DNA of 64,000 nt from Paraburkholderia solitsugae (GTDB lineage Bacteria > Pseudomonadota > Gammaproteobacteria > Burkholderiales > Burkholderiaceae). Under the pieces are notes generated by a model. That model saw nothing but the letters and a program-made list of their open reading frames with translations. It was not told the origin of the DNA and did no database searches. Position numbers and translations under genes: made by a program. Position 1 is the stretch's first letter; each line of letters opens with the position of its first letter. This document shows, piece after piece, positions 27,985-37,093 of this stretch. The stretch covers positions 1 through 64,000 of the forward strand of contig NZ_WOEY01000018.1 in NCBI RefSeq assembly GCF_013177695.1, read 5' to 3'.

Positions 27985-28691
27985 GCGACCGCTCCAAAAT
28001 AGGCTTGCGTGATCGCTTCGTCCGACACTTCAGCCGAGACACCCGCCAGCGACACGCGCCCTTCCTGGAAGCAATAGAAACGCGACGACACGCGGCGCGC
28101 CAGTTGCACGTCCTGCTCGACGACGATCGCGCTCATGCCGTCCGCGACAATCTCGGGCAACGCCGCATAGATCTCGCGCACGATCACTGGCGCCAGGCCG
28201 AGCGAAAGTTCGTCGCACATCAGCAGATCGGGGTTGCTCATCAGCGCGCGGCCAATCGCCACCATCTGCTGCTGGCCGCCGGACAACGCAGTCGCCGCGT
28301 GATGACGCCGCTCCCGCAGCGCCGGAAACAGCGCATAGACGCTTTGCAGATTCCAGCGTCCCGGCCGTTTGCAGAATGCGCCGAGCAGCAGGTTTTCTTC
28401 GACGGTCAAGCTCGCGAACAGACGCCGCCCTTCCGGCACCAGTGCAATGCCCTTGCCGACGATGCTCGCTGCAGCCGCGCCGCCGATCGGCTCGCCGCGA
28501 TAGAGGATCTGCCCGGCGGCACGCGGGCGCAGCAGGCCCGCCACCGATTTCAGGAAGGTCGACTTGCCCGCGCCGTTCGAGCCGATCAGCGCGATCACCT
28601 CGCCGGGTGCGACCGACACATCGATGCCGAACAGCGCCTGGAAGTCGCCGTAAAACGCGCTGAGCGCGTGTGTCTCCAGTAATGCCGACAT
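27981..28691 (-). CDS. ABC transporter ATPase, LivF type
   Basis: 236 residues. Walker A GSNGAGKST (37-45), signature LSGGQQQMVAIGRAL and Walker B LLMCDELSLGL are all intact. Smaller of the two nucleotide-binding subunits of the Liv-type importer, two bases after LivG ends. Confidence 0.92.
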   Translation of the reverse strand: MSALLETHALSAFYGDFQALFGIDVSVAPGEVIALIGSNGAGKSTFLKSVAGLLRPRAAGQILYRGEPIGGAAAASIVGKGIALVPEGRRLFASLTVEENLLLGAFCKRPGRWNLQSVYALFPALRERRHHAATALSGGQQQMVAIGRALMSNPDLLMCDELSLGLAPVIVREIYAALPEIVADGMSAIVVEQDVQLARRVSSRFYCFQEGRVSLAGVSAEVSDEAITQAYFGAVA

Positions 28692-28693
28692 GG

Positions 28694-29416
28694 TTATGCC
28701 TCCAGTCCGAGGTACACGCGCCGCACTTCCGGGTCGTCCATCACGGCGGCGGGCAGGCCCTCAGCGAGCCGTTTACCGAAGTTGATGACGAGCAGCTGGT
28801 CGGCCACCGCGAGCAGCGCGTGCACGACGTGTTCGATCCACACGATCGTCACGCCACGCTCCTTGACGCGTCGAATCTCGTCGACGAGTTCGTGTGTTTC
28901 AGGTTCGGTCAGGCCGCCGGCGATCTCGTCGAGCAGCAGCAGTTTCGGCTGCGTGGCCAACGCGCGCGCGAGTTCGAGGCGCTTGCGGTCCAGCAGCCCC
29001 AGCGTGCCGGCCAACTGGTTGGCGCGCGCTTTGAGACCGGTGCGTTCGAGCACATCGATGCAGACGTCGTATGCGGCGTGCTCGGCCAGTTCACCGCCGA
29101 AGGTCGCGCCTACCAGCAGGTTCTCGAATACCGTCATGCCACCGAACGGGCGCGGCACCTGATACGAGCGGCCGATTCCCGCCGCGCAGCGGCGATGCGG
29201 CGGCAAGTGGTTCACATCCGCGCCGTCGAATTCGACGCTGCCCTGATCGGGCCGCACGTCGCCGCTGACGAGGTTGAACAGCGTGGTTTTGCCGGCGCCG
29301 TTCGGGCCGAGGATGCCGTAAGTTTCGCCGCGCTCGACCGCGAAGCTGATGTCGTCGGTCACCTGCAGCGCGCCATAACGCTTCGACACGCTGGTGAGTC
29401 TAAGAACTGGGTTCAT
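28694..29416 (-). CDS. ABC transporter ATPase, LivG type
   Basis: 240 residues from ATG 29416 (GGAG eight bases upstream; the GTG one codon earlier is less likely). Walker A GPNGAGKTT at 37-45 and Walker B LLLLDEIAGGL. The region before Walker B reads LDRKRLELARAL, the usual divergent LivG signature. ATPase partner of LivF. Confidence 0.92.
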   Translation of the reverse strand: MNPVLRLTSVSKRYGALQVTDDISFAVERGETYGILGPNGAGKTTLFNLVSGDVRPDQGSVEFDGADVNHLPPHRRCAAGIGRSYQVPRPFGGMTVFENLLVGATFGGELAEHAAYDVCIDVLERTGLKARANQLAGTLGLLDRKRLELARALATQPKLLLLDEIAGGLTEPETHELVDEIRRVKERGVTIVWIEHVVHALLAVADQLLVINFGKRLAEGLPAAVMDDPEVRRVYLGLEA

Positions 29417-29436
29417 CACCGCTCTCCGCTAGTCAT

Positions 29437-30726
29437 TCACGCGATCAGCTTGAGCGGGCCGGACAGCGGCACGCTCGGCGCGAGCTGGTTATTCACGATG
29501 GCCAGATCGAAGCGATGCTTCTGTCCTTTCACCCATTGCCCACCTACGAGCGGTGTTTTCGCAACGTTCTTCACCGGCCCGCTGCCCCACGCAACATGGC
29601 CGACCAGCGTATCGAGCTTCGTCGATGCCACGGCGTCGCGGATCGCTTCATTCGAATCGACATCTTTCGCGCGCTTTAGCGAGTCGACGGCAATTTCAAA
29701 CAGCGCATGCGCGAAGCCGATCGGCTGCGTCCATTGCTTCGACGTGACGCGCTCGTAGTCGTCCGCAACTTGCCGCGCGCTTTGTCCCGTCAACGACGAC
29801 TTGAACGGATGCGACGGCGACCACCACACCTCGGTGGAGAGTCCGTCGCCGAGATCGCCGAGCGCTTCGATCGAAGTGGGAAACAGCAGCGCCTTGCCGA
29901 TCGAAATAACTTTGGGCTTCAGGCCTTGCTGACGTGCCTGAACGAGGAAGTTCTTCGCGTCGGGCGGAATCACGACGCCGGTGACGATCTGCGCGTTCGC
30001 CTGCTTGAACGACGAAATCTGCGCGGAGAAGTCCTGCGTCATGCTCTGGAAACGACCCGGGTCCTTCAGCGTGAAACCCTTTTGGGCGAGCACGGGCGGA
30101 AAGCCGAGTTTTGCGTCGCCCCATGCGTTGCCGTCGCCATCATTCGGGAACAGTCCGCCAACACTGTGATTGGTCTGCACCGATTGCCACATGCCGGTGA
30201 AGACGGCGATCACGTCCTCCAGTCCCCAGAAGAAGTGATAGGTGAAGCGGAAACCCTTCTTCGGGTCGCCCTTTCTGCCGAAGAACCACGGCTGCCACGG
30301 CACCACCGTCGACACGCAAGGCATCTCGTTCAACTCGCACGCATCGCTGACCGGATTCGCGGTCTCGGGCGTGCCGGAGACGAGCATGATGTCGACCTTG
30401 TCCTTCAGGATCAGATCGTTGGCGACTTCGCCGGCGCGATTCGGGTTCGACTGGCTGTCCTTGACGACGATCGACACCGGGTACGTTTTGCCGCCGATCA
30501 CGATGCCGTTTTTCAGCGCCGTCTGCATCTGTTGGATGGTGAAGCGGTCGGCTTCGCCGAACGGCGCGAGCGGGCCGGTTTGCGGCGATACGTAGCCGAT
30601 TTTCAGCGTGCGCGGGCCGCTTGCGAAGACGAGCGGCGAGAATGCCGAGGTTGACGCGGCGAGCGCGCCGCCTGCGGCAAGTGTGACGAAGCGGCGGCGC
30701 TTCGCATCGAAGGAATGGCTGTCCAT
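29437..30726 (-). CDS. ABC transporter periplasmic binding protein (Liv type, aromatic-substrate candidate)
   Basis: 429 residues from ATG 30726. The N terminus has a twin-Arg-like AKRRRFVTLAAGGALAAS signal, so Tat export is possible. The mature part starts KIGYVSPQTGPLAPFGEAD, a type I binding fold. The insertion of longer loops compared with LivK is typical of binding proteins linked to aromatic catabolism. It sits between the catabolic genes and the permease/ATPase genes, giving a complete five-gene importer. Confidence 0.88.
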   Translation of the reverse strand: MDSHSFDAKRRRFVTLAAGGALAASTSAFSPLVFASGPRTLKIGYVSPQTGPLAPFGEADRFTIQQMQTALKNGIVIGGKTYPVSIVVKDSQSNPNRAGEVANDLILKDKVDIMLVSGTPETANPVSDACELNEMPCVSTVVPWQPWFFGRKGDPKKGFRFTYHFFWGLEDVIAVFTGMWQSVQTNHSVGGLFPNDGDGNAWGDAKLGFPPVLAQKGFTLKDPGRFQSMTQDFSAQISSFKQANAQIVTGVVIPPDAKNFLVQARQQGLKPKVISIGKALLFPTSIEALGDLGDGLSTEVWWSPSHPFKSSLTGQSARQVADDYERVTSKQWTQPIGFAHALFEIAVDSLKRAKDVDSNEAIRDAVASTKLDTLVGHVAWGSGPVKNVAKTPLVGGQWVKGQKHRFDLAIVNNQLAPSVPLSGPLKLIA

Positions 30727-30766
30727 GGTTGTCTCCTGAATTTTTTGTATGAGTGGGGCGTTTGCG

Positions 30767-31825
30767 CTAATCCGGCCGTCTGCCTTCGAAAGCAGCTTCC
30801 AGCAGCGCACGTAGCGGCGTTCGCTCGACCGGCCGCGGATTCCAGTACGGGTTCTTCAACGCGAGATCGAGCGCGACGTCGAGATCGGTTGCGCTCACAC
30901 CAATGTCTTTCAGTGCGGTGGGCGCGCCGTGATCACGTGCAAGATCGAACACGCCCTGGGCGGCATCGTCGGCGTGCAATGCGCGAGCGATGCGCTTCAT
31001 CGCATCGGGTGCGGCTTCGCGGTTATAGGCAAGCACATGCGGCAACACGATCGCGTGCGTCTCCGCGTGCGGCAGATTGAACGTGCCGCCAAGCGTGTGA
31101 CACAGCTTGTGATGCAACGCCATGCCGACGCTGCCGAGTACCGCGCCGCAGAGCCAGGCGCCGTAGAGGCAGTCGCCACGTGCAGCGAGATCGCCGGGCT
31201 GTTGCATGACGCGAGGCAGCCCCTGACCGAGCGCACGGATGCCCTCTTCCGCCATCAGCGCGATGATCGGATTCGTGTCCTGCGCGTAGAGCCCCTCGGC
31301 CGCGTGTGCGATCGCATTGATGCCGCTCGTGAGCGACAACGCGGGAGGCAGCGACGTGGTCAACGACGGGTCGTAAATCACCGTCTTCGGCAGCACGCGC
31401 AGATCGCGACCGGTCTTCTTCACGCCATCCTCGGTGAGGCCGTAAATCGGCGTCATTTCGGAGCCCGCATAGGTGGTCGGAATCGCGATGATCGGCAGCG
31501 AAGTTTCGAGAGCGATCGCCTTGCCGAGACCCGTTGTCGAACCGCCGCCTAGTGCGATCGCGCAATCGGCACCGACCTGACTCGCAAAGTCACGCGCCGC
31601 GCGAGCGGTTTCGACCGGCACGTGCATCACGGCTTCGGCGTAGACGCCCGCCGCCCGCGACCCGAGGCTTGCCGCAAGCGCTTCGGCCTGCGCACGCTGT
31701 TGCGGCGTGGACAGTACGATTGCCCGCGTGGCGCCGAGCAAACCGATCTCACGATCGAGTTGATCGAGACTGCCCGCGCCGAAAATCACACGTGACGGCA
31801 GGCCGTTATAGATGAACGGTTCCAT
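30767..31825 (-). CDS. hapF: Maleylacetate reductase
   Basis: 352 residues, the usual length of the iron-containing alcohol dehydrogenase-type maleylacetate reductases. The nucleotide motif ALGGGSTTGLGKAIAL and the His-rich GMALHHKLCHTLGGTFNLPHAETHAIVLP are visible. Reduces maleylacetate to 3-oxoadipate, the convergence point of the hydroquinone and hydroxyquinol branches here. Six bases separate it from the upstream aldehyde dehydrogenase, so the two are cotranslated. The symbol is by analogy with the hap cluster of Pseudomonas fluorescens. Confidence 0.88.
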   Translation of the reverse strand: MEPFIYNGLPSRVIFGAGSLDQLDREIGLLGATRAIVLSTPQQRAQAEALAASLGSRAAGVYAEAVMHVPVETARAARDFASQVGADCAIALGGGSTTGLGKAIALETSLPIIAIPTTYAGSEMTPIYGLTEDGVKKTGRDLRVLPKTVIYDPSLTTSLPPALSLTSGINAIAHAAEGLYAQDTNPIIALMAEEGIRALGQGLPRVMQQPGDLAARGDCLYGAWLCGAVLGSVGMALHHKLCHTLGGTFNLPHAETHAIVLPHVLAYNREAAPDAMKRIARALHADDAAQGVFDLARDHGAPTALKDIGVSATDLDVALDLALKNPYWNPRPVERTPLRALLEAAFEGRRPD

Positions 31826-31831
31826 GGCGAG

Positions 31832-33295
31832 TCAGCGCGGGTAGTAAGGCGGAATCTGCGCATCCACGTTGACCCAGACCGACTTGGGCTGCGTGTACTC
31901 GCGCATCGCTTCAAAACCCATCTCGCGGCCATAGCCGCTCGCGCCGACACCGCCGAACGGTGAAGCTGGGCTCACGCGCTTGTAGCAGTTGATCCACACC
32001 ATGCCGGCGCGAATCTCGCGAGCCACCAGGTGTGCGCGCTGCAGGTCGCGCGTCCAGAGACCCGCGCCGAGACCGTACTCGGTGCCGTTGGCGATCGCGA
32101 GCGCCTCTTCATCGGTGCGGAATGTCGTGACCGTCATGAACGGGCCGAACACCTCTTCCTGCGACACCCGATGCTCCGGTTTCGCTTCGACAATGGTCGG
32201 CTCGACGTAGCAGCCGTTCGCCAGCGCGGCATCGTCCGGCGCTTTGCCGCCTGCCAGCACACGGCCACCCTGCTCACGCGCAACGTCGACAAACGAGAGG
32301 ACGCGGTCGCGGTGCTGACGCGAGGTGAGCGGCCCCATTTCGGTGAGTGGATCGAGCGGATTGCCGATCCGGATCGTGCGACTCAAAGCGGTGAACTTTT
32401 CGAGCACTTCATCGGCGATCGATTCATGCACGATCATCCGCGAGCCGGCGATGCACGCCTGCCCCTGGTTATGGAAAATCGCGAACGCGGAGCCTTGCAC
32501 AACCGCGTCGATATTCGCGTCGCCGAACACAATGTTCGCGCCCTTGCCGCCGAGTTCGAGCTGCACCTTCTTCAGATTGCCGCTTGACGCCTGCACGATC
32601 TTGCGGCCCACGGCCGTCGAACCCGTGAAGGCGACCTTGCTGATCTCCGGATGCTCGGCAATGTACTGGCCAGCCACATGACCCAGGCCCGGCAGAATAT
32701 TGACGACACCTTCCGGGAAACCCACTTCGGCCATCAGTTCCGCAATGGCGAGACTCGACAGCGGTGTGAGTTCGGCGGGCTTCATGATCACGCAGTTGCC
32801 TGCGGCGAGCGCGGGGGCCATCTTCCAGCTCGTGAACATCAGCGGAAAATTCCACGGCACCACCTGCCCGACGATGCCGACCGGCTCGCGTGTCATGTAG
32901 TTCAGAAACCCCTGTTCGACCGGAATCACCGAACCTTCGAACTTGTCGGCCATGCCGCCGAAGTAGCGAAACGTCGCCGCGGTGCGCGGCACATCGAGAT
33001 TGCGTGTGTCGCGAATCGGGTGGCCGGTATCGAGCGATTCGAGGCGCGCCAGCGCATCGGCGTTCGCTTCGATTGCATCGGCGAGTTTGAGCAGCAAGCG
33101 CCCCCGCTCCATCGCGGCGAGATTGCTCCACTTCGGAAACGCCGCTTTCGCCGCCGCCACGGCGCGGTCGACATCGGCGGGTCCGGCCATGGCGACTTCG
33201 GCGATCACCGAGTTGTCGTGCGGATTGAGGGAGGCGAGCGTTTCGCCGTTTGCAGCCGGCACGAAGCGGCCGCCGATGAAGAGTTGCGTTTGCAT
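31832..33295 (-). CDS. hapE: Aldehyde dehydrogenase, probable 4-hydroxymuconic semialdehyde dehydrogenase
   Basis: 487 residues from ATG 33295. Standard ALDH features: VPWNFP at 147-152, the cofactor loop FTGSTAVG, Glu247 in LELGG and the catalytic Cys281 in GQACIAGSR. Family alone gives only aldehyde oxidation; the position directly after the hydroquinone dioxygenase subunits and before maleylacetate reductase fits oxidation of 4-hydroxymuconic semialdehyde to maleylacetate. The symbol is by analogy with the hap gene order. Confidence 0.83.
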   Translation of the reverse strand: MQTQLFIGGRFVPAANGETLASLNPHDNSVIAEVAMAGPADVDRAVAAAKAAFPKWSNLAAMERGRLLLKLADAIEANADALARLESLDTGHPIRDTRNLDVPRTAATFRYFGGMADKFEGSVIPVEQGFLNYMTREPVGIVGQVVPWNFPLMFTSWKMAPALAAGNCVIMKPAELTPLSSLAIAELMAEVGFPEGVVNILPGLGHVAGQYIAEHPEISKVAFTGSTAVGRKIVQASSGNLKKVQLELGGKGANIVFGDANIDAVVQGSAFAIFHNQGQACIAGSRMIVHESIADEVLEKFTALSRTIRIGNPLDPLTEMGPLTSRQHRDRVLSFVDVAREQGGRVLAGGKAPDDAALANGCYVEPTIVEAKPEHRVSQEEVFGPFMTVTTFRTDEEALAIANGTEYGLGAGLWTRDLQRAHLVAREIRAGMVWINCYKRVSPASPFGGVGASGYGREMGFEAMREYTQPKSVWVNVDAQIPPYYPR

Positions 33296-33391
33296 GTCAG
33301 TCCCGCGCAAGTAAAACTTTGGACGTGACATTCCCCGCGGCGCCAGCGGTCTGGCGCCGTTCGATCGACGATCGGAGGGAATGTCTGGGGG

Positions 33392-34387
33392 TTAGATCTG
33401 GATCGGGTACGGCGGCAGTTCACCGCTTTCGTAGCGCTTCGGCAGATCGGGCGTGGCGTTCTCCCACACCAGCAGCATCGAACGCTTCTGCGAGTAGCCC
33501 TTGTGACGGATATCGGCCGGCATCGCGGCGATATCGCCCGCGTTCATCGTGATGCGGGCACGCGGCTCGCCGCTGTCCTTGTCGCCGACGTCCCAGATGA
33601 TCTGGTCGGACAGTTGCAGGAACCACTCGACGCGGTCGTTGCCATGGAACACCGGCAGCACGAACTCTTCGGTGGTCGGACAGAACAGACTTTGCTGGCA
33701 CACGGAGGTGACCGACGGATTCCACGTCACGTCCGAGCGCGACAGGTACTTGAAGAGGCTGAACGCATGCAGCGTGTTCTCGAAGCCAGGCTCCGCGTGA
33801 ATCTCCGGTTCGTCCTGGTCGACGTCGGCGAACTGGCGGTTGACCGGCAGGTCATCGCGCAATGGCGAGTCGCCTTCGAGGCCCGGCATGCGTTTGGTGG
33901 CAATCCGCGTGCGCTCGATCGCCGCGATGTTGTCGCCATGTTTCGTGCCGAACGCTGAGCCGGTTTCTTCGGGCGCGGCGAACGGGTCGAAGCCTTCGTT
34001 AACCCAATCCTTCAGAATCGCCTTGAAGGTCGCCATGATGAGCGGCGTGTCGAACTGCTGCATGTGATCGACGCCCGCTTCCTTGAAACTCGCGTTGTAC
34101 GCGCCGGCGTACATGTCGACCTTGCCGTAGTGATTGCGCGTGCCGATCACTTCGTCAAAATTGACCCAGCCGTAGAAGAAGCCCCACGCCACATCTCGCA
34201 TCATGGCGCGCAGGAAATCGTCGGCGTGCATCTGGTGTGAGCGGATCTGGCCTTTGGCGGGCCATTTGACGGTGGCGAAATAGGCGTCGCGGCTGAATTC
34301 GAAATCGCCGAGGCGGAACACGCGGTAGCCGGTGACCGTATCGGCCTCGCTCGCGGTGACGCTTTGCAGGGTGCTGGGTTTGTCCAT
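33392..34387 (-). CDS. hapD: Hydroquinone 1,2-dioxygenase, large subunit
   Basis: 331 residues, close to the 38-kDa large subunit of HapCD/PnpCD. His248, Asn250 and Glu254 (FHGNDRVE) and His295 (DIRHKG) reproduce the Fe(II) ligands His256, Asn258, Glu262 and His303 that I recall for PnpD, with identical spacing and a constant offset of eight. The enzyme cleaves hydroquinone to 4-hydroxymuconic semialdehyde without needing a third vicinal hydroxyl. ATG 34387 has GGAG seven bases upstream. It follows its small subunit by 37 bases. Confidence 0.87.
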   Translation of the reverse strand: MDKPSTLQSVTASEADTVTGYRVFRLGDFEFSRDAYFATVKWPAKGQIRSHQMHADDFLRAMMRDVAWGFFYGWVNFDEVIGTRNHYGKVDMYAGAYNASFKEAGVDHMQQFDTPLIMATFKAILKDWVNEGFDPFAAPEETGSAFGTKHGDNIAAIERTRIATKRMPGLEGDSPLRDDLPVNRQFADVDQDEPEIHAEPGFENTLHAFSLFKYLSRSDVTWNPSVTSVCQQSLFCPTTEEFVLPVFHGNDRVEWFLQLSDQIIWDVGDKDSGEPRARITMNAGDIAAMPADIRHKGYSQKRSMLLVWENATPDLPKRYESGELPPYPIQI

Positions 34388-34424
34388 GATGGGCTCCAAA
34401 AAAGGATCGATCGTGTAGAGGGAA

Positions 34425-34916
34425 TCAGTGGATGCAGATGTCGGCCCACTTCTCGACCGAATAGCGTCCGAGGATCGTCTGCACGAGCACCACGCCCTTC
34501 TTCACCGCTTCGAAGCGGTAAGCCGCGCCCGCGGGCAACAGCGCCTGGTGGCCGCGGCGCAGCCGCACATAACCCATCGACTGGCCCGACGGCTGGCCTT
34601 CGAGCCGCACGCTGCCTTCGGTCTGCGCGTCGACCAGCGGGCCGTCCGACGGCTTGATGAAAAAGACGTCGATCTCGCCGTCGAGGACGACCGCGAATTC
34701 ATCGTGCGACGCAGCGAACCACGGCGAGGACCCTTCCGCGCGCAGTGTCTCGATCACGTACTTGAGATTCTTGCCGACGACGATTTTCTCGTAAGGCTGT
34801 GCGCGGCTCGCGACGTCGAACACGTTCGACATTGCGTAATGCTCCGGTTTGCCCTTGATGATTTCGATGGAGCCTTTCCGAAAGTTGTCCAGGCTGCCGA
34901 ACCAGGTCTGTTGCAT
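34425..34916 (-). CDS. hapC: Hydroquinone 1,2-dioxygenase, small subunit
   Basis: 163 residues, matching the 18-kDa small subunit of the HapCD/PnpCD type. A cupin-like beta-rich region runs from about 55 to 150 (FAASHDEFAVVLDGEIDVFF; LRRGHQALLPAGAAYRF). No complete iron site is obvious, as expected because the metal sits in the large subunit. First gene of the catabolic operon, 172 bp downstream of the LysR gene. Confidence 0.85.
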   Translation of the reverse strand: MQQTWFGSLDNFRKGSIEIIKGKPEHYAMSNVFDVASRAQPYEKIVVGKNLKYVIETLRAEGSSPWFAASHDEFAVVLDGEIDVFFIKPSDGPLVDAQTEGSVRLEGQPSGQSMGYVRLRRGHQALLPAGAAYRFEAVKKGVVLVQTILGRYSVEKWADICIH

Positions 34917-35088
34917 GTCTGCCTCCAGTTAATCTGTGAATCCACGAATGCGTTGCATGGATCGAAGATTAAGTGGCGGCAGGCGCAACAGCAATGATCT
35001 GAGGGTCGGGAAACGCGAACCCTGGGTGCTGCAAAATCGCGCCAGGGAAATTACCTGGTGGAGAACCCGGACCGGCCTCCAGTGGCGC

Positions 35089-36054
35089 TCAGTCTTCGGC
35101 TAATTCCTCGCCGACGCTCTTGGTCTCGTCGTCCGGTGGCGTAATGCCGAGCGCCCTGTCCCACTGCGGTTCGCGCAGATAGCGGGTGCGCAGGAAGTCG
35201 ACGAAAGCCTTGACCTTGGTGGTCGAGCGGTGCGAGGCGGGATAGACCGCCGACAGCCACAGCGGCGGCGCTGCGTACTCCGGCAAGACCCGTTCAAGGC
35301 GATGCTCCAGCAGATCGGCGGCGGCGACCATGGTTGGCAGATAGACGACACCCGCACCGGCCCGCGCGAACTCGAGCAACAGGTGCACGCTATTGGTTTT
35401 CAGCACCGGATTCAGTGCGATTTCGAAGCATTCGTTGCCGCGCATTAACGGCCACTTGTCGCCCCAGGGATAGTACGAGTAACGGGCGAAATCGTGCCGC
35501 AGCAGGTCGAGTGGCGTGTCGATCAGCGGCTCTTCCTTTAGATAACCGGGCGCGGCGCACAAGACGCCACGCACGGGAAACAAACGCCGCTCCACCAGCA
35601 GATTCGACGCCGGCGGATAGATCTGCAACGCCAGATCGAAGCCTTCCTGAACCGGATCGATCACCCGGTCGTTGACGGTCACGACGAACTCGACGCGCGG
35701 ATACGCGGCGCGAAACTCGATCAGCGTTTGTGAAAAATGGCCCAGCGCGAAGCCGGGCAATACGTGGATATTGAGCGTCCCGGCGAGCGCCTGCGGATCG
35801 CCGCGCGAGCGGCCGGACAGATCGTGCACCTTGTTGACCAGCTCGGCGCACTCACGGTAGTACGTCTCGCCGAGTTCCGACAGGCGCACCGCCCGCGTGG
35901 ACCGATGAAAGAGCGGCACGCCGAAATGGTCTTCGAGCTGCTTGACGCGCGAGGTCACCACCGATTTGGCGACGCCCAGCTGGCGCGCGGCACCGGCGAA
36001 GCTCTGCGCTTCCGCCGCCCGCACGAACGCTTCCATCGACATGAATAGGTCCAT
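35089..36054 (-). CDS. LysR-family regulator of the hydroquinone operon
   Basis: 321 residues from ATG 36054 (GGGAG five bases upstream; ATG 36072 has no clear site). The HTH reads SFAGAARQLGVAKSVVTSRV and the effector domain follows. The C terminus has an extra acidic tail (PPDDETKSVGEELAED). Same orientation as and immediately upstream of hapC, so it is the likely regulator, though it is not divergent as LysR genes usually are. Confidence 0.88.
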   Translation of the reverse strand: MDLFMSMEAFVRAAEAQSFAGAARQLGVAKSVVTSRVKQLEDHFGVPLFHRSTRAVRLSELGETYYRECAELVNKVHDLSGRSRGDPQALAGTLNIHVLPGFALGHFSQTLIEFRAAYPRVEFVVTVNDRVIDPVQEGFDLALQIYPPASNLLVERRLFPVRGVLCAAPGYLKEEPLIDTPLDLLRHDFARYSYYPWGDKWPLMRGNECFEIALNPVLKTNSVHLLLEFARAGAGVVYLPTMVAAADLLEHRLERVLPEYAAPPLWLSAVYPASHRSTTKVKAFVDFLRTRYLREPQWDRALGITPPDDETKSVGEELAED

Positions 36055-36298
36055 CTTGTCTCCCTCGGGCATCGTGGCCGGCAGCCTGCCTTCTCAACGG
36101 CAAGTGTAGTCTGCTTCGGGAATCTGGACGCGGAAGGGGCGACGTCGATCAGATGATGGCCAGTCAGGGCAACGGGACGACCGAAGTCTTCGCAAACGGG
36201 TGGCATTGGCGAGAAAAGCCGCGACGGTGCCCTTGCGGATCGTCGTGCAGACGCGGCCCGTCTCCGGTATAAAGGTCATATCATACGGTGTTCCGGCC

Positions 36299-37093
36299 AT
36301 GTCCTCTCACCTCATTCGTCCCGATCTCGTAACCTCGCAGGAAGGTCCGTACCTCGCCGTGGCTGAACTGACGCAAAGCGAAGCGCGCGCGACGTCGTCA
36401 CACTGCCATGCGCGCGGGCAGCTCATGGGCACGCTGAGCGGCCTCATCTCGGTCGGACTCGACAAGCAGCAGTGGGTTGTTCCTGCGAACCATGCGATCT
36501 GGATTCCGCCGCATTGTGTCCATTCCGTGCGTTCGTATGGCCCGTTCTCAGGGTGGAGCGTTTTTATCGCCGAAGAAAGGTGCGCGTCGCTACCTCGGGA
36601 GCCTCGCGCAATCAAAACGACGCCCTTGTTGCGCGAGGCCGTGCGACGCGCCGCGACCTGGCCGGATATCGAGCTCGACGAGGCGCAGACGCGCATTGCA
36701 GGCGTCATCGTTGATGAACTTGCCGCAGCGAAAGAGGAATCGCTGGGTCTGCCCCGTCCCGAAGATCCACGACTCGTCCGGATCACGGACGCGTTGGCCA
36801 GCGATCTTTCGGATCATCGCCACCTCGACCAATGGGCCGCGTGGGCCGGTGTCGCGCCACGCACGCTGAGCCGCCGTTTTGTGGCGGAGACCGGCTTGAC
36901 GTTCGCGCAATGGCGTCAGCAAGCCCGCCTGCTTCGCGCGCTCGAGTTGGTCGCGGACGGCATACCCGTGACGACAATTGCGCTTGAACTCGGGTACGAC
37001 AACGTCAGTGCGTTTATCGACATGTTTCGGCGAGTCATGGGGACGACGCCAGGGCGATATGTGACTGCTGGCAGAATTCCTGACCCCACTTAG
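36299..37093 (+). CDS. AraC-family regulator with cupin sensor domain
   Basis: 264 residues from ATG 36299. The N-terminal cupin (HCHARGQLMGTLSGLISV, then AIWIPPHCVHSV) resembles the AraC-like regulators that sense small ligands or metals. Two C-terminal HTH motifs are present (WAAWAGVAPRTLSRRF and PVTTIALELGYDNVSAFIDM). The last four bases overlap the convergent mntH gene. Often such genes neighbour transporters, so mntH may be a target (inference). Confidence 0.88.
   Translation: MSSHLIRPDLVTSQEGPYLAVAELTQSEARATSSHCHARGQLMGTLSGLISVGLDKQQWVVPANHAIWIPPHCVHSVRSYGPFSGWSVFIAEERCASLPREPRAIKTTPLLREAVRRAATWPDIELDEAQTRIAGVIVDELAAAKEESLGLPRPEDPRLVRITDALASDLSDHRHLDQWAAWAGVAPRTLSRRFVAETGLTFAQWRQQARLLRALELVADGIPVTTIALELGYDNVSAFIDMFRRVMGTTPGRYVTAGRIPDPT

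Noticed and set aside
26600..28042. Long minus-strand frame (480 codons) spanning two permease genes
   Set aside because: Runs out of frame through the LivM and LivH genes, both of which have clear membrane topology and overlap logic.
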